The translations under genes were made by a program, and so were the position numbers. 64,000 nucleotides of DNA from Aquirufa nivalisilvae (GTDB taxonomy: Bacteria; Bacteroidota; Bacteroidia; Cytophagales; Spirosomataceae). The stretch spans positions 620,001 to 684,000 of the forward strand of contig NZ_SEWX01000001.1 of NCBI RefSeq assembly GCF_004307455.1, written 5' to 3'. The notes beneath the pieces were generated by a model. It was not told the origin of the DNA, made no database searches, and saw nothing but the letters and a program-made list of their open reading frames with translations. Shown piece after piece: positions 15,201-19,892 of the stretch. The first letter of the stretch is position 1. Each line of letters starts with the position of its first letter.

Positions 15201-16659
15201 TACTTACTGTAAAAGTAGCGATACCACTGGCATCCGTTGTTGCACTCGACGGACTAATGGTTGATTTAGTGGTTGGACTAATTAAGCCGACATCTGAAAA
15301 TTGAGCTAATGTAACAGTGGCACCAGTTAAAGCTGTACCCCCAGCATTTTTTGCTGTTACGGTTAAAGTCGTAGTTCTTTGGTCTGCAATGACACCTGTT
15401 GTACTTGCAGGAGTTAATGTAGAATTAGCAGTAGATGGAGCGTTGGTCGTAGCATAACTGTCCAAAGCGGTACCCGCTGGGCCATTATTACCACTTAATG
15501 AGGAAGAAGAAGTATAGGCATTTGTTGTTGCATTAACTAATAAGACAATGATATATCCTTGATTGGATAGTGTAGTTCCTGAACTATATTGGTTAAAGTA
15601 CACGGAGTTAGGGCTACCACTTTGATCACGCCAGTTGATTTCACCTGTTACTGGTGATGAAATACTTCCACCTGTAGTTTTGTAAGTAAAAGTTACTACA
15701 GCCGAGCCACCACCACCAGCAGTACCTGAAAAGTTACAGTTAGTACCTCCACCAGAACAAACGGTTTCAAAACGGAAATTACTCCCACTAACTTTAGCGC
15801 CATTGATATTGACAGTTGAACCAGACCCTTTAGCGGCTGGCCATATACTTTGAGTCACTAAAGCAGCTTCCTCAACATGAATTGTTTTTCCGTAAACTAA
15901 AATACGGTTGCTATCATCGCGCAATTTGGCTCCTTTAATTTCTTCGAGGGCCAATGTATACCCCATTTCTTGGGCAGCAAATAAGGCTCCTTCATCACCA
16001 GGAGAGTCAATTTCTCCATTTAAATAAAAGTCAATCGCATGTCCATATTCTTGCAATAATAAGCCCACCATCTGGCGATCATTGGCTTCTGGGTAAAAGA
16101 ATGATGCTTTACCTGCCACGTATTCTTCATTGAAGAATATGATAGGTTTACCCGTTGGACCGTGGTTGGCATAGGCTGCCATGGCTCCATTGATAACCGA
16201 CCAATTTAATAACTGAACAGGTATATTAAACCCCTGATTCAAAACAGCATTACGCAGTTCTTCTACTTTTAAAGTAAAAGCTAAATCCGATTTTGATTTA
16301 TTTCCAGGGAAATAGGAAAATAATAAGTCTTGGTAATTTGATTTTTGAAACAATTGAAACAAGAGCTTATTTACCTCTTTATTGGCCTGAATGATACGCA
16401 GCTCTTCTGGACTTTTAGGCTTACCTGGAGTTTGATCAAAAAATACCACATCCATTCCTGCCTGAGACTTAATAGGTGCATGGAAGTTTAACGACAACTC
16501 GGTGGAAGTGTTAATTTTTGGATAATCTAATGCGGAATTTTTCTCCATGCCATTTGCTTCTAGCGTAGAAACCAATAGCATTGAAAGAAACACCAAAATT
16601 GATAGCAAAGATGGGAACCGTTTCAATGTTTTAAAATAGGTATTGTGAGACACTTTCAT
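1..16659 (-). CDS. Giant secreted Ig-like repeat protein, C-terminus outside window
   Basis: One frame stays open from the ATG at 16659 to the left edge, at least 5,553 codons. Residues 1 to about 36 form a signal peptide (basic start, Leu/Val-rich core, Ala-Asn-Gly end). Residues about 40-300 are a globular domain with the motif QEYGHAID (203-210) and PGDEGALF after it. Then come Ig-like modules: two tandem modules of about 115 aa (around 514-745), filamin-like modules with a KLxF..QP start (about 746-954 and 2260-2560), and invasin-type (Big_1-like) repeats of 108 residues. A non-Ig region at about 2560-3157 contains TGNWNAVTW and FSDFFIGE motifs typical of large Bacteroidota surface proteins. 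Beyond 3157 two or three repeat types alternate. It is probably a surface adhesin; export by type IX secretion is inferred, since its sorting domain would lie outside the window. The plus strand here has only Val/Pro-rich antisense frames. Confidence 0.9.
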   Translation of the reverse strand, partial: MKVSHNTYFKTLKRFPSLLSILVFLSMLLVSTLEANGMEKNSALDYPKINTSTELSLNFHAPIKSQAGMDVVFFDQTPGKPKSPEELRIIQANKEVNKLLFQLFQKSNYQDLLFSYFPGNKSKSDLAFTLKVEELRNAVLNQGFNIPVQLLNWSVINGAMAAYANHGPTGKPIIFFNEEYVAGKASFFYPEANDRQMVGLLLQEYGHAIDFYLNGEIDSPGDEGALFAAQEMGYTLALEEIKGAKLRDDSNRILVYGKTIHVEEAALVTQSIWPAAKGSGSTVNINGAKVSGSNFRFETVCSGGGTNCNFSGTAGGGGSAVVTFTYKTTGGSISSPVTGEINWRDQSGSPNSVYFNQYSSGTTLSNQGYIIVLLVNATTNAYTSSSSLSGNNGPAGTALDSYATTNAPSTANSTLTPASTTGVIADQRTTTLTVTAKNAGGTALTGATVTLAQFSDVGLISPTTKSTISPSSATTDASGIATFTVSSTIAPQTIYYQATVVASGFESILTGSASVGYVVGPVAKLQVLMPGETADPGSATGKTGTPTDQAAGSNTTVTVNAVDAWWNKITASTPTVVITTSDPNDTHPSSAALSAGTGTFTVSFRTAGNQTVTATDQAATLTANTGSTTLVTAGTVNKLQVIMPGETAAPGTTTGKTGTPTAQTAGSSFNFTVNAVDAYWNLVSSATPTAVITSSDGQATLPSSAALASGTKQFALTFKTAGNQTVTATDQAATLTANTGASTVVNAGAASKLSYSVQPSNATAASSISPAIKVRIEDANGNLTSSTANVTLAIGTNPASGTLSGTLTQAAVAGEATFSNISINNTGTGYTLVASSGALTTATSNTFNIVTSTPSKLTFGTQPANTVAGATMSNVTVRVEDASNNLVSTATNSVTLAINTNPGSGTLSGTVTRNAVNGIATFNDLSINKTGTGYNFSATSGVLTGATSSNFNITPGAADATASTLTPTSASIVANGSSTQVLTVTAKDANGNNLTAGGSTVTITKSSGTGTISSVTDNGNGTYTATVTSPTATGSGVFVATLGAAAVKSGTGSQTQSTITYTPGTADATASTLTPTSASIVANGSSTQVLTVTAKDANGNNLTAGGSTVTITKSSGSGTIGSVTDNGNGTYTATVTSPTATGSGVFVATLGAAAVKSGTGSQTQSTITYTPGAADATASTLTPTSASIVANGSSTQVLTVTAKDANGNNLTAGGSTVTITKSSGSGTIGSVTDNGNGTYTATVTSPTATGSGVFVATLGAAAVKSGTGSQTQSTITYTPGAADATASTLTPTSASIIANGSSTQVLTVTAKDANGNNLTAGGSTVTITKSSGSGTIGSVTDNSNGTYTATVTSPTAAGSGVFVATLGAAAVKSGTGSQTQSTITYTPGAADATASTLTPTSASIVADGSSTQVLTVTAKDANGNNLTAGGSTVTITKSSGSGTIGSVTDNSNGTYTATVTSPTAAGFGVFVATLGAAAVKSGTGSQTQSTITYTAGTATKLVVSNIAQQTAGTGFAVTVTLTDVNGNPVLATADGTVTLTRKTGTGTLGGTLTGTILTGNSAVTISGVTYTKAETGVVLTATGSVAGNVSGKTGDSNAFNVVAGAADATASTLTPTSASIVANGSSTQVLTVTAKDANGNNLTAGGSTVTITKSSGSGTIGSVTDNGNGTYTATVTSPTAAGSGVFVATLGAAAVKSGTGSQTQSTITYTPGAADATASTLTPTSASIVADGSTTQVLTVTAKDANGNNLTAGGSTVTITKSSGSGTISSVTDNSNGTYTATVTSPTAAGSGVFVATLGAAAVKSGTGSQTQSTITYTPGAADATASTLTPTSASIVADGSSTQVLTVTAKDANGNNLTAGGSTVTITKSSGTGTIGSVTDNGNGTYTATVTSPTAAGSGVFVATLGAAAVKSGTGSQTQSTITYTAGTATKLVVSNIAQQTAGTGFSVTVTLTDVNGNPVLATADGTVTITRKTGTGTLGGTLIGTILTGNSAVTISGVTYTKAETGVVLTATGSVAGNVSGKTGDSNAFNVVAGAATQLAISNISTQTAGTGFAVTVTLLDANGNTVNATADGTVTLTLKTGTGTLGGTVTGTILTGNSAVTISGVTYTKAETGVVLTATGSVAGNVSGKTGDSNAFSVNPGAVDAAKSTISPTAASITANGSSTQVLTITAKDANSNNVGVGGATVIISRHLGTGVVGGVSDVGDGTYTATVTSPTTVGTGEFIATIDGANVQNGTGSRQHSVITYTVGAAAKLSFQVQPSNTASLASINPAVKVRIEDINGNLTTSTANVTIDFGTNAGSGTLSGTKTVAAVSGVATFSDLSINNTANGYTLTATSSGLTSATSNTFNISNSGAAKLAFSVQPSNATAGSSISPAIKVQILDAAGNPTTATDNITLSIDTNPASGTLSGTLTQAAVAGEATFSDISINKSSASSYKLKATSGSLTETISNTFIISPNTPTTITVTDITPSVGVLGINNNIVRVNLLDAYGNFSPAPSNIGVELSLFIGATDRTSDGIERTNASNVVQSNPIQATIPTSSYYTDISYVRYKVSTIDKTTNPYSVNTNATIKAAKYTVGGPSLTTGTSAAFRIVEGKIYSPKTTGNWNAVTWAISSDGGTSFTDTVGIKYIYDKYDIVKIPTGITTTLSQDVSLYSMIIDGTFDLTTSGTLTLNHHSGIDGEYNVHTHGTFKNSGGTFTNTNESGNGFLPNFHGGTYWHARDGGAIPKALWNTLTSSALTKVTGLSSTSLTGGFDQAFLNFEWDNSYTGQIMHGNVSIAKDFYLKSGAFSIGDNNTLTLNETVNGSSGGKLKGTTLSTLHVNTTSGSPTLDFASGGQSLKELKVNVTGGSSLTIPSDLNINNTLNLVSGHVVMGNNKKLIFPIDATITGAADTRYVEGTISRVIPKQTDPSVEFPIGDATAYTPVTLDFVGRTSSSTDLTIESSTNSLADNASINGSGIRGDKYVKRKWRVTDGSGAAANGFTTYNITLGFPNGDIAGSASLANMIVRKNSGSWKAPSGHVRVDGTTKTIKGQGFNSFSDFFIGETTGATSFTLNSPADITTGTRAAYVGTRLDAGLLPYTTGALTAYLTSTNSGVFYDAASGGNVITSIDFADGSSTVNFWFEKNTVASYTVTMSDATPADAGAGIADATDNIAVTVGAVDATASTLTPTVANITANGSSTQVLTVTAKDAYGNTRSTGGDVVTITKQSGTGSISSVSDVGNGTYTATVTSPSSTGTGVFVATLGGAQVKNGTGSQTQSTITYSEGAASKLVITNIGTKTAGATFSVIVNLTDANGNTVNATADGTVTLSLKTGTGTLGGTLTGTIFSGRSDVTFTGITYTKAETGVVFTVTGSVAGNVSGKTGDSNAFNVVAGAADATASTLTPTSASIVADGSTTQVLTVTAKDANGNNLTAGGSTVTITKSSGTGTISSVTDNSNGTYTATVTSPTAAGSGVFVATLGAAAVKSGTGSQTQSTITYTAGTATKLVVSTISGQTAGTGFPVTITLTDANGNPVLATADGTVTLSLKTGTGTLGGTVTGTILTGNSAVTIYGVTYTKAETGVVLTATGSVAGNVSGKTGDSNAFNVVPGAADATASTLTPTSASIVADGSTTQVLTVTAKDANGNNLTAGGSTVTITKSSGSGTISSVTDNSNGTYTATVTSPTAAGSGVFVATLGAAAVKSGTGSQTQSTITYTAGTATKLVVSNIAQQTAGTGFSVTVTLTDVNGNPVLATADGTVTLTRKTGTGTLGGTLTGTILTGNSAVTISGVTYTKAETGVVLTATGSVAGNVSGKTGDSNAFNVVPGAADATASTLTPTSASIVADGSTTQVLTVTAKDANGNNLTAGGSTVTITKSSGTGTISSVTDNSNGTYTATVTSPTAAGSGVFVATFGAAAVKSGTGSQTQSTITYTAGTATKLVVSTISGQTAGTGFPVTVTLTDVNGNPVNATADGTVTLSLKTGTGTLGGTVTGTITLGSSAVTISGVTYTKAETGVVFTVTGSVAGNVSGKTGDSNAFNVVAGAADATASTLTPTSASIVADGSTTQVLTVTAKDANGNNLTAGGSTVTITKSSGTGTISSVTDNSNGTYTATVTSPTAAGSGVFVATLGAAAVKSGTGSQTQSTITYTAGTATKLVVSTISGQTAGTGFAVTVTLTDVNGNPVNATADGTVTLSLKTGTGTLGGTVTGTMTLGSSAVTISGVTYTKAETGVVLTATGSVAGNVSGKTGDSNAFNVVAGAADATASTLTPTSASIVADGSTTQVLTVTAKDTNGNSLTAGGSTVTITKSSGTGTISSVTDNSNGTYTATVTSPTAAGSGVFVATLGAAAVKSGTGSQTQSTITYTAGTATKLVVSTISGQTAGTAFAVTVTLTDANGNPVNATADGTVTLSLKTGTGTLGGTVTGTMTLGSSAVTISGVTYTKAETGVVLTATGSVAGNVSGKTGDSNAFNVVPGAASKYLVTSSNYSPVVSGTVTITAQLVDANNNPVSTSNKTVTWSKSDVNGSFSSATSTTDANGTATVTFTAHTVANTVTTITATDNTSLTGTTSNITSDASGASKLVISNIAQQTAGTGFSVIVTLTDVNGNPVNATADGTVTLTRKTGTGTLGGTLTGTILSGNSAVTISGVTYTKAETGVVLTATGSVAGNVNGKVGDSNAFTVVAGAGAKYIVTSSNTSPIAGSTVTITAQLVDANNNPVTTSNKTITWSKSDVNGSFSSATSTTDANGTATVTFTTHTVSGTSTTITATDNTSLTGTSAGFSSTVGTANKLVVSTIAQQTAGTGFSVTVTLTDANGNAVNATADGTVTLTRKTGTGTLGGTLTGTITLGSSAVSISGVTYTKAETGVVLTATGSVAGNVNGKTGDSNAFTVVPGVASKYLVTSSSSSPAAGGTVTITAQLVDANNNPVSTSGKTITWSKSDANGSFSSATSTTDANGTATVTFTAHTVAGTSTTITATDNTSLTGTTSTITAGSGGATKLVVSTIAQQTAGTGFSVTVTLTDANGNAVNATADGTVTLTRKTGTGTLGGTVTGTITLGSSAVTISGVTYTKAETGVVLTATGSVAGNVSGKTGDSNAFNVVAGAADATASTLTPTSASIVADGSTTQVLTVAAKDANGNNLTAGGSTVTITKSSGSGTISSVTDNSNGTYTATVTSPTAAGSGVFVATLGAAAVKSGTGSQTQSTITYTAGTATKLVVSNIAQQTAGTGFSVTVTLTDVNGNPVLATADGTVTLTRKTGTGTLGGTVTGTITLGSSAVTISGVTYTKAETGVVLTATGSVAGNVSGKTGDSNAFTVVPGAASKYLVTSSSTSPAAGGTVTITAQLLDANNNPVTSSGKTVTWSKSDANGSFSSATSTTDANGTATVIFTSHSVAGTTTTITATDNTSLTGTSPTITSGSGGATKLVVSTIAGQTAGTAFAVTVTLTDANGNPVNASTNGTVTLTLKSGNGTLGGTLTGTITSGSSAVTISGVTYTKAESGVSLTATGSGSGNVTGKTGDSNTFSVVAGAGAKYIVTSSNTSPTAGGTVTITAQLVDANNNPVTSSGKTVTWS
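3426..6665 (-). repeat. 648-nt super-repeat inside the giant gene, about five units
   Basis: Equivalent positions recur exactly every 648 nt (for example 3746, 4394, 5042, 5690, 6338). Each unit encodes two different 108-residue Ig-like modules. One contains ADGSTTQVLTVTAKDANGN and SNGTYTATVTSPTAAGSG. The other contains GTVTLTRKTGTGTLGGTLTG and YTKAETGVVLTATGS. The unit length is a multiple of three, so expansion or contraction keeps the frame. Confidence 0.9.
10877..11849 (-). repeat. Tandem array of three 324-nt Big_1-like modules
   Basis: Three consecutive copies of the same invasin-type module as at 12174-13793, separated from that array by a module of the second type (about 11850-12173). 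The 324-nt phase is kept across the whole 10.9-13.8 kb block, so the arrays are one lattice with an occasional substituted module. Confidence 0.82.
12174..13793 (-). repeat. Tandem array of five 324-nt Big_1-like modules
   Basis: The stretch CCTGGCGTATATGTAATGG recurs at about 12497, 12821, 13145 and 13469, exactly 324 nt apart, with earlier copies at 11201 and 11525. Each unit encodes one 108-residue invasin-type module without the alternating partner seen in 3426-6665. Single-base differences between units are mostly synonymous. Confidence 0.88.
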
Positions 16660-17314
16660 ATAATTTTTGAGAACACAGATTTTCTAATCAAATAGTTAAC
16701 ATAGATAATTTGTCCAGAGGATTAGTCCCTGAATGAATTAACAGAAGCAAAAAACAGGATTGAATTTGTATGATATTCCTCACCAAATACGGTCAGTGCA
16801 TCACATAGACTTTGCAGCCGAGTAGACGATTTTTTCATATATAATTTAGGAACAGGATACAATGCCTCAGAGATTTTTACGTTCTCTTTGAGATTATAAT
16901 TCACGTAAATCTAATAATTGCATTTTTGTTGTAGAAATAATCTGTATCGACATTTGTACTCAATTAAAAATTTTGAACAAATGAAATGGTTTGGAGGCTC
17001 CCTGGGCAGATTTTAAAAATTGTTCGAAAAACGCACTTTTGGGGAATCTTAGAAAAGTTCAATTATCGGCAAAAATCGAAAAATTGTTTGAATTTAAATT
17101 TGGAAACAGGATTAGGCTGTTGGATAGAAAAAATGAACTCTGTTTTAACACAAGTTTGGCTTATTTTGAATCCTAAAGAGCCTATTTCCATGTAGTTTTG
17201 AATTAGTTTTTGATTAAACCAATCAAAATTTGAAATGGAATATGACTCAAAAAGGCGCTTTATTGAGTAAAAATAGTAGGCTTGTAAGGTGGAAAGATGC
17301 AAATATGAACACCT
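16660..17314. other. 655-nt intergenic region without a supported gene
   Basis: This AT-rich stretch separates two minus-strand units. I see short frames of 60-80 codons on both strands, but none has convincing composition, a recognisable domain or a clear start context. Two weak inverted repeats are present: an 8-bp stem at 17208-17228 (TTTTGATT, loop AAACC, AATCAAAA) and an imperfect hairpin at 17245-17268. No clear Bacteroidota promoter box for the giant gene was found. Confidence 0.6.
17245..17268 (-). terminator. Imperfect hairpin downstream of the cytochrome operon
   Basis: ACTCAA and TTGAGT flank a partly paired AAAG/CTTT core, about 45 nt past the stop codon of the last operon gene. 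There is no clear U-tract, so this is only a possible transcript end. Confidence 0.25.
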
Positions 17315-18793
17315 CTATTCTGGTTTTTTAATTGGGATATTTAGGGTATCCAGTGGCCATTTTCCCTTCCATCCTTGGTCGATTATTAGCTTAGGCAATT
17401 TTTCATGAAGAAATTTTATACCTTTTTCGCTAATCTTTGTTTGCCATAGGTAAACTTTTCTCAATCCTTTTAATTTAGCGATAGCCACAACACTTTCATC
17501 TGTTAGGTTTGTCCCAACTAAGTTCAACGTTTCTACGTGTTGGAGTGAGCTTAAATAGCTAAGACCTTGCTGAGTGATTCGAGTATGGTCTATTTGTAGA
17601 TGTATCAATCTTGGGTATGTACTGATTTGTTGCAGGAATGAATCCGTTATTTTCGTTCCTCCCAATTTTAGGGAAACCAATTGTTCCTTGATACCGTCTA
17701 AGTCTTGTAACTCTTTATCTCCTATATTCTTGGCATTAATCGCATTGACTTCTAAGAATGGTTTTTCGGCGCTAAGCGCGATGACTAATACATGATGCTT
17801 TCTCAACTTCTCGATGTCTGCTTCATTGGCAGCAGCTATTTGCTCTTTTAAAATAGGCGAAATATAATTTTCAGTGCTTTTATTTTCTTGGGTATATTTT
17901 GTTAGTATCGTTTTGATTCGAGCATCAAAGGGGATTTCCGAGATCTTTTTGTTGAAATGTGCTCCTTCTTTTACCCACCATTGCAGCAGTGTGATTTCAT
18001 CCTCTGTTAAGTTCACTTTCCCTTTGGGTGGCATATGATCTTCATGGGAAGGATCTAACAAGATCCGTTTGATTAAGTCGCTTTCTTCGGGTTTGCCAGC
18101 CACAAAAATGACTCCATTGGCTCCACCTTTTAGCATGTATTCTGGACTATCCATCCGAAGTTTGCCTTTTTGCTTTTCGGCATTGTGACATGACCAACAT
18201 TTTTGTTTTAAAGTTGGTTGAATCAAATCTTGATAAATGAGCGCTTCCTGCAAGTTTTTGATTTTTATTGGCTGCTCTTTTGTTTGTTCATTTTTTTGTT
18301 CTCTAGGAGCCATGCCTAACCATGCCCTCCAGGGTTGAGGCAGGTAAGTACTTAAATAATCGGAACCATGAGTTAAGTTTCCCCCTAAATGCCCTGTCCA
18401 CATCACTAAGATAAATGCTAGGGTCAATCCTGGTTTAAAGAATCGAGACATGAAGGAATCAAGGGACCAAAATTGGGCCATATAGGCTAGTGCCAATGAA
18501 CTCAAGGCTAGACTAATACCCAACCATTGATGTAAAAACAGCGTATCCGTATCATATTCTCCAGCCAAGGATAAGCACCAACCCATGGTACATGAAATAA
18601 GTGCAGTAATTCCCGTACTCCATAAAATGGGGGCAATGGATTTTTGTCTCGAGACTTCCTCTTTTTTGGAAAATACATATAAAATCATTCCCATGAGGAG
18701 CATACCGATAGGTAAATGCACCAACATGGGATGAAAATGACCAAAAAATAGAATCCAATCAGGAATTCCCTCCGAGTCCAACAGCAGCATCAT
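17315..18793 (-). CDS. Membrane DUF2231-like / cytochrome c (PSCyt1) / leucine-rich repeat fusion protein
   Basis: The 492-residue protein has three parts. Residues about 10-140 hold four to five hydrophobic segments with an FHPMLVHLPIG motif, as in DUF2231-type membrane domains. Residues about 185-285 are a planctomycete-type cytochrome c domain with the haem site CWSCH at 199-203 and a likely axial Met in HMPPKG (Met254). Residues about 340-475 contain leucine-rich repeats (LVSLKLGGTKITD, LIHLQIDHTRIT, VETLNLVGTNLTD). The start follows the preceding stop by one base, giving TAATATGATG, so translation is probably coupled; Met1 and Met2 cannot be separated. It is probably anchored in the inner membrane with the haem domain in the periplasm. 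It could relay electrons or scaffold the exported partners of this operon, but the function is not known. Confidence 0.85.
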   Translation of the reverse strand: MMLLLDSEGIPDWILFFGHFHPMLVHLPIGMLLMGMILYVFSKKEEVSRQKSIAPILWSTGITALISCTMGWCLSLAGEYDTDTLFLHQWLGISLALSSLALAYMAQFWSLDSFMSRFFKPGLTLAFILVMWTGHLGGNLTHGSDYLSTYLPQPWRAWLGMAPREQKNEQTKEQPIKIKNLQEALIYQDLIQPTLKQKCWSCHNAEKQKGKLRMDSPEYMLKGGANGVIFVAGKPEESDLIKRILLDPSHEDHMPPKGKVNLTEDEITLLQWWVKEGAHFNKKISEIPFDARIKTILTKYTQENKSTENYISPILKEQIAAANEADIEKLRKHHVLVIALSAEKPFLEVNAINAKNIGDKELQDLDGIKEQLVSLKLGGTKITDSFLQQISTYPRLIHLQIDHTRITQQGLSYLSSLQHVETLNLVGTNLTDESVVAIAKLKGLRKVYLWQTKISEKGIKFLHEKLPKLIIDQGWKGKWPLDTLNIPIKKPE

Positions 18794-18794
18794 A

Positions 18795-19868
18795 TTAGCC
18801 GATACGTTCCAATTTAATAGGGTAAGTTTTTTGAGACGCCCATTGTGCTACATAGATGTTGTCGTCAGAATCCGCATATACATCATGTGGATGGATGAAT
18901 ACTTTATTCTCATCATCTTTATGCTGTCTTTGTAATACCCCATTTTTATAAATAGGTTCTGAACCTCCAGGTGTAGAGACAACTTTCATGTCTTTGTCCA
19001 AAATTTGTACATAACCAGACCCTGGCCAATTTCCATCTCCACTGCGGAAACAAGCAGCCACGATATGATCTCCATGTAGATTAGGTCGACAAACAAATGA
19101 ACCAGGAAGGTGATAACGTGTGATGAACTTGCCATCTAAAGTAAAGCGCTTTAAGCTATTATTCACTCGGTCGGTTACTAAGAGCGTCCAGTTTTTAGGA
19201 TCACGGGTATCCACTAAAACACCATGACAGCAGTTGAATAGGTTGTCATCGTAATCATTGGTTTTACCACCAAAATGACGGATGTATTTACCTTTGGCAT
19301 CATATTGAATGATATAATTGGCCCCATAACCATCCGCCACATAGATGTCTCCATTTTTTGGGTTCACGGCTGTTTCTGTAGGAACGAATTGATGTGGATG
19401 ATCATACACACCAGTTTCTTTAGGATATTCAATTTTGAAAATTTCTTTTCCTTTCAAATCAGTTTTAATGACTTGATGACGTGTATTATCGCAAATCAAT
19501 AAAAACTGTTCTCCTCCTTCATTTAAAATAGTTAGACCGTGCGCACCCGGGTAAGTATGTCCCCAGGAGTCTAATAACTTTCCTGATTTATCATAAATCA
19601 AGACATTGTTTTTGGTTTCATTGGTTAATAAAAACAAACGACCTTTGGCATCTTCCACCATCTCATGGCAGTCGTTGACAGGGTTTTTGCCAGCATCCAA
19701 GATACCCCAATTAGGAATAACTTTAAATTTATAATTGTTGTGACCTATAACGATTTCGCCAGGTTTCGGGGCAATTTTTTTCATAGTGTGTGAGGTTGAT
19801 AAGAGGCTACCGCCAACTAAAACGGAGCTAGTTTTTAAAAAATCTCTGCGTTGAATGGATTTGTTCAT
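18795..19868 (-). CDS. Tat-exported beta-propeller (NHL-like) protein
   Basis: The 357-residue protein begins with a twin-arginine signal (QRRDFLK at 6-12, then a Gly/Ser/Leu-rich segment). The rest is a repeated propeller: HEMVEDAKGRLFLLTNE, YDKSGKLLDSWG, NPKNGDIYVADGYG, HPHDVYADSDDNIYVAQW. Such six-bladed NHL-type propellers bind ligands or act as lyase/peptidylglycine-type enzymes; which applies here is unclear. It lies between the DUF1553 gene (24 nt upstream) and the membrane cytochrome/LRR gene (1 nt downstream). The Tat signal suggests it folds or takes a cofactor in the cytoplasm before export, as does the DUF1501 protein of the same operon. Confidence 0.85.
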   Translation of the reverse strand: MNKSIQRRDFLKTSSVLVGGSLLSTSHTMKKIAPKPGEIVIGHNNYKFKVIPNWGILDAGKNPVNDCHEMVEDAKGRLFLLTNETKNNVLIYDKSGKLLDSWGHTYPGAHGLTILNEGGEQFLLICDNTRHQVIKTDLKGKEIFKIEYPKETGVYDHPHQFVPTETAVNPKNGDIYVADGYGANYIIQYDAKGKYIRHFGGKTNDYDDNLFNCCHGVLVDTRDPKNWTLLVTDRVNNSLKRFTLDGKFITRYHLPGSFVCRPNLHGDHIVAACFRSGDGNWPGSGYVQILDKDMKVVSTPGGSEPIYKNGVLQRQHKDDENKVFIHPHDVYADSDDNIYVAQWASQKTYPIKLERIG

Positions 19869-19892
19869 AGGATTTTGAGAGGTTGTGGAGTA

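Noticed and set aside
16722-16904. Minus-strand 60-codon frame upstream of the giant gene
   Set aside because: The composition is unremarkable, there is no domain or promoter, and it lies in an AT-rich spacer where such frames are expected by chance.
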